A stretch of DNA of 64,000 nucleotides. Origin: Stictocephala bisonia (Eukaryota; Arthropoda; Insecta; Hemiptera; Membracidae). Where the stretch lies: NCBI GenBank assembly GCA_035578905.1, contig JAQJVL010000693.1, positions 375,813 through 439,812 on the forward strand. Reading direction: 5' to 3'. Position numbers and translations under genes: made by a program. Positions 1 to 12,000 of this stretch are shown piece after piece (the stretch's first letter is position 1; each line of letters opens with the position of its first letter). Under the pieces are notes generated by a model. The model had not been told where the DNA came from. It saw only the letters and a list, made by a program, of their open reading frames with translations, and ran no database searches.

Positions 1-23
1 CACTTGCATTTAATATTAATAAA

Positions 24-340
24 CAGTACAAGTAAATGTCACACAACACAAATTTATTACAATATAAGCACAAAATGCACAAATATATTACAATACAAAT
101 ACAAAATGCACAAATATTATGGTAATCGATTTCGGTGAACTACGCTCACCTTCCTCAGACCAGAGGGATTCACAAAAGAATGATTCTTTTGTGAATCCCT
201 GTGGTCTGAGGAAGGTGAGCGTGGTTCACCGAAATCGATTACCATAATATTTGTGCATTTTATATTTGTATTGTAATATATTTGTGCATTTTATGCTTAT
301 ATTGTAATAAATTTGTGTTGTGTGGCGTTTACTTGTACTG
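24..340. repeat. 317-bp near-perfect palindrome (foldback / MITE-like)
   Basis: The two 158-bp arms are reverse complements with few mismatches and meet at base 182. The left arm starts CAGTACAAGTAAA and the right arm ends TTTACTTGTACTG. There is almost no loop, so this is a foldback element or hairpin MITE rather than a TIR transposon with internal coding. No target-site duplication could be fixed. Confidence 0.85.
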
Positions 341-529
341 TATATGTACCAACACGTATTATGCTAATTAAAAAAAACTATATTAATAAAATAATAATAA
401 ATTAAACAAACAGCAATTTTGTATAGTTTGCTATTTTGTAGTAATTTTAGTTATTTCAAATAGTATTTATATTTTTCTGCAGCAGTAGTAGTTTGAAAAT
501 AGGAATATGTTTCTTAAGCATTAGAGCGG

Positions 530-1560
530 CATCCCTGAGGTTCGTCATTCGTTAACGTATCAGGCTTGTCGCACATCCTTGAAAACCGACCTTAAAGCAG
601 TAACCATTCCAAACCAAATCTTTAGTCGTGTATGGGACTGTAAATATAAAAAAATAAGGTCGCTTTTAGTATGGTAATAATATAATTTTGAGACCGCAAA
701 GTCTGTCCACCGAGGATACAGTGAATAAGTCTGATCAAGTGTGCGTCCTTTACGATCGAGATTTTATTTAATAGACATACATTTCTAGCGCAACCCGTGA
801 AAAAATGTCAATCAGTTAATAGACTACAAGCGAAAAACAAATATTTGTATTACATACTGTAATAATAGTACTATCATGCCTCAAAAACCGTCCACCGACG
901 AATACCAGACGTAAACCAATCTGCTACATTGCATGTTTTTGTCGGCCAACTATTTAGTTATCTCACCTTCGATTTAGATCTAACGGGTACTAAAATATCG
1001 ATCGAGTAATAGACTATAAGTGTATAAAAGAATATTTCATTCTGGCTTTTAATAATTATATGAAGATGCTTCGAAGTCCGTCCATCGAGGTTCGCTATTC
1101 GTTAACCAATCAGGACTTTCGCACGTCTTTGACGACCGATCTTACAACAGAACCTAATCCGAATCAGGCCTAACCTGTACCAAAGCGTTATCGTGCATGG
1201 GAGTGTATAACATTAAGATATAGTCGTTTAATGTATGATAATAATATGAATATGAGACCGCAAAGTCTGTCCACTCTGGATACCGGCTAGTGAATTAGTC
1301 TGATCAAGTGTGCGTCTTTTACGTCCGACATTTTATTTAATAGACGTCTGATTCTGGCGTAACTGGTATCAAAATGTAAGTCAGTTGAAGTAATATAACC
1401 GTATAAAACATTATTGCATTACGTATTTTGTATTAATAATACCATAAGTCCTCAAATTCCGTCTATCGAGGGACGCCAGACGAAAACCAACCCTCTAAGG
1501 CCTACACGGCACGTCTTTGACGACCGTCTATTCAGTTATCTTACGTCATACTCCATACCT
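530..1560. repeat. Degenerate ~188-bp tandem repeat
   Basis: A box resembling 'GTCCGTCCACCGAGGATAC' recurs near 701, 889, 1078, 1266 and 1463, about every 188 bp. The monomers have drifted strongly. The best match is between monomers three apart: 'GAGACCGCAAAGTCTGTCCA' occurs at 690 and 1254, exactly 564 bp (3 x 188) apart. This points to an old trimeric higher-order satellite. I see no coding in 341-2799. Confidence 0.6.
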
Positions 1561-2379
1561 CTTTGTTATTTTTATTCATCAGTTTACATTTAAAATAGAC
1601 GAAATTGAGATAATTAAGATTGAAAAGTTGTAGGTCTGAATAATAAAAACTTGCATGTTCTAATAATTCTTAATATTATAACAACCTTTAAAATTCCAAT
1701 TTATTATGAAGCTTGGACAATACCTGAAATTTATTAAGTTCATATTAAATAATATTCTTAGCTTTCATTGAGTTGTTTTATTTATTATTTAAGTATTTTG
1801 TTTTTTTTAAGCATAAAAAATATTAATTAGAAATAGTGCTTTACCACTTAATAGTCAAACTGTGCTTTAAGACCATTGATTATTCACTCAAGAAAGTTAA
1901 AAAAATATACTATCAAAACAACACAAAACTAAAAGTTGATAATTTATGTGCTTTGACAAGATTTATAGTCTATTATAAAATGCAAGAATATTGAAAATAT
2001 TGTGGCAAGCATATCGTTTACATAGGCTTCAATACAAAAATATAGGTGTAAATGGTTCAGCAGGAATTACATGTTTTCATGATGAAACATTAATTTAATG
2101 TTAAACTAGTGTTTAATCGTGTTAAAATTCTTTTCTTACAGAGCTAGGCTTAACCATAACTGGGTTAAAATGAATTTTTAAAGTTAACTTCACAAGTCCT
2201 GGAATGAGTTTTTCTAGTAATGTACCCACAACCCCCATAAAGGCTTACTCTGATTAGCCTTCCAAAATAAATTTCTAGATCCGCCACTGACAACACTTGC
2301 TGTATTACTTTTCATGAGTGAATAATATTGTTGAAGTCCAAAATTTTTTTTTTTTTTTTTTTTTTGTAAAAAGCTGAGT

Positions 2380-2680
2380 ATTTTTATATTTTCTTTACTG
2401 TTAAATACGTGAAACATTAAAAGTAATTATTGACGATTTTAAATTTAAAAAAACTCATAATTTTATCTTATGGTCCACTATAATGGGTTTATAATCAAAC
2501 TTTTTTCACTATAACCATTAACTTAACTTATTGTAGTATAATATAAATTACTGTAGTAATAAACTTGAACGATATAGTTGAAGAGCAGCCCAATGGTGTA
2601 TATGGTGGTCGACTTTCCCAGCTTTGGTTTGGCAGTTTTGGAAACGGTCACCATCATATAGCCAAACTAGAAAAATGTTA
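2380..2680 (+). repeat. Dispersed repeat, copy 1 (paired with 7960-8280)
   Basis: Shares an ordered set of words with 7960-8280: an 'AAAAACTCATAAT' block, 'CTTATGGTCCACTA' versus 'CTTATAGTCTACTA', a 'GTTGAA..AGAGCA' block and 'GACTTTCC..AGC'. The copies are diverged. Family unknown. It ends about 120 bp before the first exon in the window. Confidence 0.5.
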
Positions 2681-2799
2681 TTGTAATTTCAGGATGATAA
2701 AATGCTCAGAACGTCACAACCTACTTTTGAAGTGAACTAACGCCAGTTGTAAGTTGTCTAACAAGTCCTGTCAAACCTAACACCCTTCTGATGTTTCAG

Positions 2800-3060
2800 A
2801 CCCTCCGGAGACGCGGCTGGTGGGAACTCCAGGCTCGGACGTCGAAGAAGGCGTGGACACGGTAGTTCTAAGGTGTGTCACGGATGCCAACCCCCCAGCC
2901 CACATCAAGTGGCGTCGAGCTGGACACCCCGATGTGTCCAGTGCCGACGAGGCCCTTCAGTTCCGGCCTGTCACAAGGAGGGACTCTGGGACCTACACTT
3001 GTCTGGCGACAAATGATTTAGGTAGCAGCGACCCACTCACAGTCCAACTGGACGTCAAAT
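2800..3060 (+). CDS. Exon A: complete Ig domain (phase 1-1)
   Basis: The acceptor is GATGTTTCAG and the donor GTAAGC. The exon gives 86 complete codons plus a split codon at each edge. It reads from PPETRLVG to QLDVK and has VVLRC (B strand), IKWRR (C strand) and DSGTYTC (F strand). It is one whole Ig domain on a symmetric 1-1 exon, the usual shuffling unit of this superfamily. It is GC-rich compared with the flanking introns. Confidence 0.85.
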
Positions 3061-6000
3061 GTAAGCGATTTATTTTTGGTAAATTAGGTTTAGGATAAAA
3101 ATCTGTATTGTGACGTAATGTCGATGTAAAATGAAAAAAGAAAGATAAGTATGTAAAGTATAAATGGCCCATAAATCTAGAAACCCCATTCAAGGTCTCA
3201 AGACATAATCAAAATGAAAGTAAGATGGAGGGGCTGTTAGCCCTGAATCTGAATATGAGGGAGGAATATATGCATGAGGTGTTGCAGGATGAAATATTGA
3301 GCGAAGCCTAGAATATATTGCTTGAAGGTTAAGAAATACTTGAACGTACATCAAAATTAACAATAATAAATCTCCAAGTTATAATATACATGGAATAGAA
3401 ACAATGTATTTCCCAAAACTGATCATTTTAATCAAATTGCATATTATGTATTGGTTCATTAATTTCAAATGAAGGAAAGGCAAATGTTACAGTAAACTTA
3501 CTTGACAATTTATTGTTTAATTTTAAAATACTATTAAAATACATTCATTTGAATATTTAGATTTTATTGATATACAGTATTGGTATTTAAATTTTATTTT
3601 TTTGACATGATTTTGTTAAATATGCCATACCTTCTGGAAAGTTTCATAAAAACGGAACAATATGTTTTTTCCAAAATTTATTGACCAAAAGTTAAGTATG
3701 AGCTGTCATTTTAAACAATATCATATTGCACATTGGGTTTGCTTTTAATATTTTCAATATATACACCCTGTTTTGAAAAATATGTGAAAATAAAAACTTC
3801 AAACTAAATATTTTTTTATATTTTTTCTATAAAACTGATTAGGAATTTGCAAAGCAATTCTAATGTGCATTTTATTCTTGATCAAATGAAATTTGATTGG
3901 AAAAAATATATTTAAAATTAACTGATTAATTCGGATATTCATGATTGTATGCCCGGTTCGAAAATAATATTCTTCTTATAGGATTAAAACCAACATAACC
4001 GACAGCCTCTGCAGACTCTTAAATAGTTTTCGAATAAAACTGGCCTATATATTGAAATATCCAAATATTTTATGTATACGATTCAAGAGAAGAATGTATT
4101 AAATTTTATACACTCCTTGAGTGAATCAGACACTATAAAATATTACCAGATACAATAATAAACTTACTATATCAGTAAAAATAGTGAATTTGTTTGAAAT
4201 ACTTAGTAAAATACTGATTTATAACTGTTTTAGCTATTATAACTTCTCATAAACCATTTTATGTTTTTAATCCGATATAAAATTAAAAATATACTGGACA
4301 GATAATAATAATGTTAGCATATATTTTGGTAGTTTGTTTAAACATACTCTAAAAATGTACGGTTAGATCTTACCTTCTTTTGTCAGCTTAAATATATACA
4401 TAACAATTCTATTTGTTTTAATATGCATGTATTAAACCTTCAACTCAAGAACAATAACGGGAGGATTAAAACGCAGTGTTTATACTTTGGCACATTTCCC
4501 ACTTTACGAGAAGTTGTTTATTGTGTTTATTATTAACTTTGCAGACTTACCATTAAAGGTTTATTACGATCCTAAACCCACAGACAACTGGTGAAGAGTA
4601 AACTGAGATGAATTTCCATGCGGAGCGGGATGGATAAGTTTTTAATTAAAACTTTCACCAGATCTCTCTCAACTTCAGCTGTCCTTATTGTTCTTTGTGG
4701 TTAGGGTTGAGTTTGAAAATAGATAAAAGTATTATTGAAGAATATACCCTTGCATATTATTTTTAATTGTTTATATAAAGGCAAAACTTTAAATCAAAAA
4801 TTGTTGACAAACAAGTTAAAGATAGGGATGTTATGTTAAAAATATTTTTATGTATATTTTTAAAACGCTGAATGTTTCAATAAAATAGAATCACTAAAAG
4901 TAAGTAACTAAAATTGTATGTATTTTTTATCTTATAGCTAAATGTATTATCCTAAGTCTACTATAGATTCTGTAGGGCTAAAATTATTGTTTTCATCAAA
5001 GTTTCAATATTTATTACTTGAATAAAAAATAAAAATATTTATAAGGTATAAGTAGCATAAAATGCTCAATTGGTTTTACAAAATGATGTGGCGGTAAATT
5101 AAAAGTACACTGTACCAATACCGATATAATGGAAAGAAATAAATTAAGTAAAATAGGGGATCAAATATACCAAACAGACTTCTTCTTTTTGCAGTCTAAT
5201 GCTTTGGGTGAGCAAAAAAAAAAAAAATATATATATATATATATAGTATAGGAACGGGAAGGGAAAGAAAAAAAGGAGAAAGTCTTGTAAAATACTGCTC
5301 CTACAAATATAAAATATGTTAGCTAACAAATATAAAATGTTTATTATTAGGTAACGTATTTTTTAAATGTAAGGAAACAAATGATTTACAGAACAGGTAC
5401 TCAGTAAATAAATTGTATTCAAATTTCAGTATATTAGGAGATATAGGACATAGCAAACTTAACAAAGAAGACAAGTCCAATAATACCACAGCAGTAGTAA
5501 ACAAATACAGAAAACAACACATTTTTCACATGTTCAGAGCCACTGGCACTTTCATCATTATATTTCATCAGGTGTCAGTTAGCTGAAAACCAGACTATCT
5601 TGGTTACTTGGTTAGGATTCCATGTAAAGCTGCGTGTATTTTAGTAGCCCTGGCTATTGGGCTATTTATATTAATAAATAGCTCTTTCTGAGGAACAGTC
5701 AACATTACTTAGTTACGATGACTACACTCTGTCATCTACACTCATCACATTAATTCGCCTCTCATATTAGCCCATATCTTGACGATCTGCATCTTAATTT
5801 CGAATAGTGAAAAATAACTTATTTATAGAATTTAGTTTCCTTTTTATTTTGTCACAATGTATGTCATTGAGTTCTTCTAATTTTGTATTACTTATAAGTT
5901 TTTTAATGTGAAAGTCACAATTTTAGGATCTGCTATTTGTCTGATAAAATTCCCTATTTCTTTTATTTGTTCATCATGTTTGATTCTATCTTTGAATTTG

Positions 6001-9000
6001 AACAGTTTTATTTAATACGTGTTGTGCAGATGCTCCAGTAATAAAGAGCGTGGGCCCTGATCGGCTGACGACAGCGACCCTGTACTCCCAAGCCACGTTC
6101 AACTGTGAGGCAGAAGGCCACCCACAACCCACCTACCAGTGGCTGCAGAGAGGAGCCCCGTCCTCCATAACATCTAGTGATGCACTGGTTCGTGGTTCAG
6201 AGCCACGCCTGGTCATTCGAAATGTCACATACGACCATCAGGGAGAGTATGTGTGTCGGGTTGTCAACTTCATCGGTGGCAAGGAGAAAGTCACCCAGAG
6301 TGAACCTGTCAGTTTGGAAGTTGTGGGTAGGTAAAATTCGTAAACATTATCTTAACATGAGAGCTGCAGAAATTATATATCAGCTCCTGCTGAAATTCTC
6401 AATAATGACACTATAAAATTAAAAATCTGCATATAATCAGTTCATGAATGTAGGACTCTGGAGAAAGATAGATAAGAACTTTTGATCGATGTTAAAAAAT
6501 GTTTCATTTTCCATCAGCAAATGCTAATTTTACAATGTCATTCCAAAGTAAAGATGCCTGAAATAGCTGACATGCCCTTAAACTAGATTAGGTTGTTTTT
6601 AACAATTAACAATGATCACTTACTCTGTAAAATATAATGGCAACAATTATTAGTATTTATAATCATAAACATGGCTTTCTGGGAAATATTCCTGCCACTC
6701 TATAATATCAATTATTTATATTTTTAAAAATTACTTTAATAAAAGTTGCTAAACAAGTTACAAGAATAAATACAAGAACAAGTAGTTTGTAATAAAAAAT
6801 ATGTATAGTAAAACTACCATGAACAATATGACAAAAACAAAATTGATATCTATAAGTATATCTTCTAATATTCATGCTTATATATAAGATATAGGTTTTA
6901 TTCTATAAAATAATTCCAATAACATGTTTACCTAGAGTACTTTACATAAAAGCATTTATTAAAAAATTAAAAAAAAACACAAAAGCGCTGTATTTATAGG
7001 CCTACATGTATAAAATGTACAAGCCTATGCTCTTTTAAACGTGTTACTCATTGACAAACAACACTTGCATATACTTAAAGCTTATTTTCAAAGTCTTCGG
7101 CCAAAAATAAGATTCTTCCATTCTGTCATCTTCCCTTAAGTAATTCCTTCCATTAGATATATTGAGGAAATATAACCCCAAACAAATATCTTCGGATGAT
7201 TTTAGTCCTTATTTGCCTTTTGCCTTGATTCTACTGTAATATATTTTGTAACTTTCATTTGTAGCATCTCTGTACCAAAATCATAACCCATCCTGTGGAT
7301 GTCCCCCAGTTACTAAATCCATTCTGAATATATTGCATAAATCAAGGTCTCTTCATAATGTACTCTCTTCTTTGCTTGAATGATGGCCTACAATACTTCG
7401 GATCGATCAACATCTAATCAGTTGGGACCTCAAGGATTTCTGTTTGGCGCAGCACCACAGCCTTTATCCGTTTAACTTAGACATACAACCAATAGCCTAT
7501 AATAGGTGCATAGCATCTTATGACTGATGAGAACTCCATACTTAGCACATATAAGTTCAATAACGAGTAAACACTGAAAAATATTACCATTAGGGTGTAA
7601 TATATAGTTGATTATTGAGGCACATTACTCCACATTATAGCAGTTGTTGCCTCTGGTGAGGGGAAGGGGTAGTGAGAGTCGACTTAGTTACCTGAACACT
7701 GGCCTGGTAGCTATTGTCACTGATAGTGATTGACACATATTCTCTTGAACTAGCTTATCCCATGTCCAAAATTGCAAACAGGTGAAGTAAATATATTTAG
7801 AAGTTTAATTTCTTTAAACTTCCTCTCCATGAAAAACACCCAACACATGGGTTTCTATTTCAATGATTCGTCTCGTAATAATAATCGTATCTTAACACTT
7901 GAAGTGTCATTTAATAGATGAAGAACCTTTTTAGTGGACCATAAGTAGGTTTTGTAAATAGTTGAGTATTTTGTTTTTCATGGTTAAGTGTATGTGAAAC
8001 TATAAATGTCATTCTTGATAATTTTACATTAAAAAACTCATAATATCAACTTATAGTCTACTAGAATGGATGGACCTTTAGCAGTAATCAAGTGTCCAAT
8101 ATAACTCATTTTAATAATAGATATGAACCGTACAGTTGAAATAGAAGAGCACGTTTGGCCAGCCAACAGTAAAATGCCATTGCTAATTAGGTCTGTCTGG
8201 GGCTGTTGACTTTCCAGCAGTGGCTTAGCAGTGTGGCCAGATTCTCTTACCTTCTTACCAGAATGTTTTTCAATCATAAAACATTGATGAGGTTTAACTA
8301 AGTGTAGTGGAATGTACAGTGCAGAAAACTATTATCGAAGCATATTTATGCCTACCATATACACTACAAAGCAATAAAATCAAAATGAAACTTTTATTTG
8401 CCATGATGATTGTTTAGTTTTATGAATCTTTTATTTTAAAAAAAAAGGATTTAAAATATTGTTTTTAGTTTTTTATCTTAGACTGAAACTTTCTTGACAA
8501 ACTTATTTTGAAACTAGTTTTATAATAAAATGACAAAAAAGTAGTAGATATTCACAGTGTTTCATATTTTCTTAGTTTAAGTGTGTTGATTTTTTAGAAA
8601 AAAGGAAGAAAATTTAATTTGAACATCAGATTGCCTTTTTAAATTCTGATGACATTGCGTACATATATTTCCTAAGATCAGAAAAAAATAAAAATGTGCA
8701 AATTCACTATTCATGTTGTTTATCTTGAAATGTGAATTAGGATTTGAAAACTGTTTGTTGTTTGTGATAATCTCTTTGTTTTTTAAAGTATAACCTGTAA
8801 TATTTGTAGATAATTTATTCATCATATAATACTGTTGTTCATTGTGATGATATGTGTTATGAATTTCATTGTTATTTTTCAATACAAATCAATGAAATAT
8901 CAACAAAACTTGGTCTCAACAAGGTATTCTGTTTAGGAGCGCCTCAGATCCTTCGGGAAGGAGGGGAAGATGCTAGTATAGAGGTGGTGGTGATGCGAGG

Positions 9001-12000
9001 ACAGAACGCCCTCCTGAGACAAGTAGTATGTGCAGATCCTAGGCCTAAGAAGTTAGTCTGGGAGTGGGGAAGCCTACATCTAGGTGCAGGTCAAGGCCAA
9101 GGAAGATACCATGCACAAGATCTTATTCAGGTATTTCTAGCTCTTAAGGGGCTATATGGCGAGACGTAAATAAAACAAGAAGGTATATCTTTAATTTTGG
9201 CTGTTCTAGATCTTTTAAAAATTAAAGAAATCCTTGGTCCTTGTGTTTCTTTTTTAATAAGCAATGTGTAAGAGTGTTTTGGATTGAAATTGCTTCTTAA
9301 AATTACCCTTGAACAATCTATTATGCATACTATTTTTATATACACTTCGCTAAAGCTTTGTTCCAGAATTTTAAATCAAGTCCCTTGAAACATTTCAATA
9401 AAAATAGATTTTCAAAAACTATAAACTCATACAGACGGCAAAGTTGCTAGGATTTATTGGAGATTTAGTTCCATTTAAGAGTTATGTCTCAACAACTGAC
9501 TAATGAAACAAACAATTTACTCCATCCAAGAGTTCCTTCAGTGGCAGACAACATCTCATAACATACACTTAACATGGACGCTATTATATCAAATATACGT
9601 TTTGATATCAAAATTTTTCTCTATTAAAATGTGTAATAAAGAATGTTTTGTTTTGATTTAACAATTTTTGCTTTAGGTGCTGTCTCTAAAGTTTTAGTTA
9701 CTAGTGACATTTTGGGTAGTAATTGTTAACTGGAGTCATTGGTTAATGCACCAGATACCTCTTAAAATGTTGAATAAATACATAAGCCAGTAGGCAGAGT
9801 ACAGATGAGATCTGTACATTTATGATAGATTTCCTACAATCATCCTGTTTTCATGTGTAAATCTAAGTAGTTAATTTTTAACAAATATTTTACCTTTTTC
9901 CGCTGATACAGGATGAGCGAGAAGACTGCTACGAAGCTCGCCTCAACATTCAGGAGGTGGAGCTCTCAGACTCCCGCAACTACTTCATGTTCGTGGAGAA
10001 TGACCGAGGAAGTGATCGATACTCAGTGCGGTTGGCCGTCCGTGGTTCGTATACTGGCAAGTCAATCCCACCTTTTGTTTTGACTCACAGTAGAGTTACG
10101 GCTAAAAACTACTAACCAGTTATTGCACTGCATGTCATTTTGTTTATTTCACCTTAGTTAAAAGCTTGATAGTTTTACATATTGATTTAGTTTAAAGTAT
10201 TATATCATTAAAATTAATATTTTATAAGTACTATCTAATATAGTTTGATTCTTTACCCATTTCAAATAGGTTAATCATATGAATTTTACATATGTTTGTA
10301 GAGTCTACAGAGGCTGTTGGAGGCGGTTGACCAAGTTGGTATAATACCATAAGAACACTGTTATTTTCGAACTGGACATACGATCACGCATAACCAAATC
10401 AAACAGTTATTTTTAAAGAGATTTTTTCCAAAAAAATTGCATTTGATCAAGAATAAATTCTGCGTCGGAATTGCTTTGCGAATAATTCCTAATTAGCTCA
10501 ATATAAAAAATATAAAACATATTTAGTTCGAAGTTTTTATTTTCACCTATGTTTCAAAACTAGGCTTATGTATTCAAAATATGAAAAGCAAACCAAATTT
10601 GCAATATGATAAAGTTTAACATCACACCTCATACACAATTTTTGGTAAATACTGTAAATAACGAAAAAATATGGATTTGCAAATAACATGGTTCTTATGG
10701 GATTAAAACCAACATGGTCGACAGCCTCCATAGAATCTTAAAGTGGCCATTTCCCAAACTGCTATGACACCGCCCTATTCTACAATATATGTATAATTTA
10801 CAAGCTAAAATATGATTTTCTCTTGTAACTGTAGAGTTCATGATTATTATCATAACAAGTTACAGTGAACAATTTATAATTAATAAATATCCAATACAGT
10901 GTTTTTGTTTATTATAAATTTGTTAGTTAGAAATAGTGAAAAATGAAATTAAAATGCCTGTAACATAAATTAAAATGCAGTTAAATAAAAAATATTTAAC
11001 TGTAGAATTATTATATAAAATACTATATTTTTGAAAAAAATATGCTCCACTAAAACAGTTTTTTTCTTATAAAATAACACTTCAAGTGTTGCGATATGAT
11101 CATTGCTACGAACCAAATACTTTAAATAGAAACAGATGTTTTTAGTGTTTTTCCATGGAGTCTGGCTGAGGTCAAGACCAACTGAAGTATTTTCTGTACT
11201 AAATGTTAAATAAAAATTAAATTTTGTTGATTTATAAAAACATTAATACTAAGCAAAAATTTAAAATCATAAAAAATAATGTCATAAAACCGCCAAAGTG
11301 TCCAGAGTGTCCCTAATAAGAAAAAAAGAAAAAACAATCAGTAGCCCATGACTTTACTATTATTGTCTTAAAAAATAATAATGAGACAATTATTTATTTT
11401 TTAATTTTATTTCCTTAAGTTTCCAGAAAACATACTATTTGTTAGCAACTTTTTCCTGCTTGATTGTAACATTAATTAATATCTATAAACCAATTCAGCA
11501 AACATTTGTTGTAAGAACTATTGATTAAAACAACCTGTTATTATTAATTTATATTATTGATTTTTGATTAAAATTAAATAATGATTTTATCAATATATGA
11601 CAGCTTTGTTTTTAATATATTATTACTGAACGAAAAATAAAGATTAAACCAAAATTTATTAAATTCCATGTCATATGTGTAAAATTTAAAATACTCGTAT
11701 AACATACTATGTTGGGTTAATTTTCAATAGATAATCTTTACACACTGGATTTAAAATTTTATTAGATAGTATTTAAATATGATTAAGTATAGATTAATAA
11801 CACTATAAACTGATTAATTAATTAATCATTTTAAAATATCCTTTATTATGATTATAACATTTAGTTGTGTTACATATAGTATAATGTTATCAAATTATTT
11901 TAGTGTCATACATTTTTAGAGACAACCACTATTGCCATATAATGTACACAGCAGCATTACACAATTAAATAATGTAATTTCAAATATGTAGGCTTCTGTA

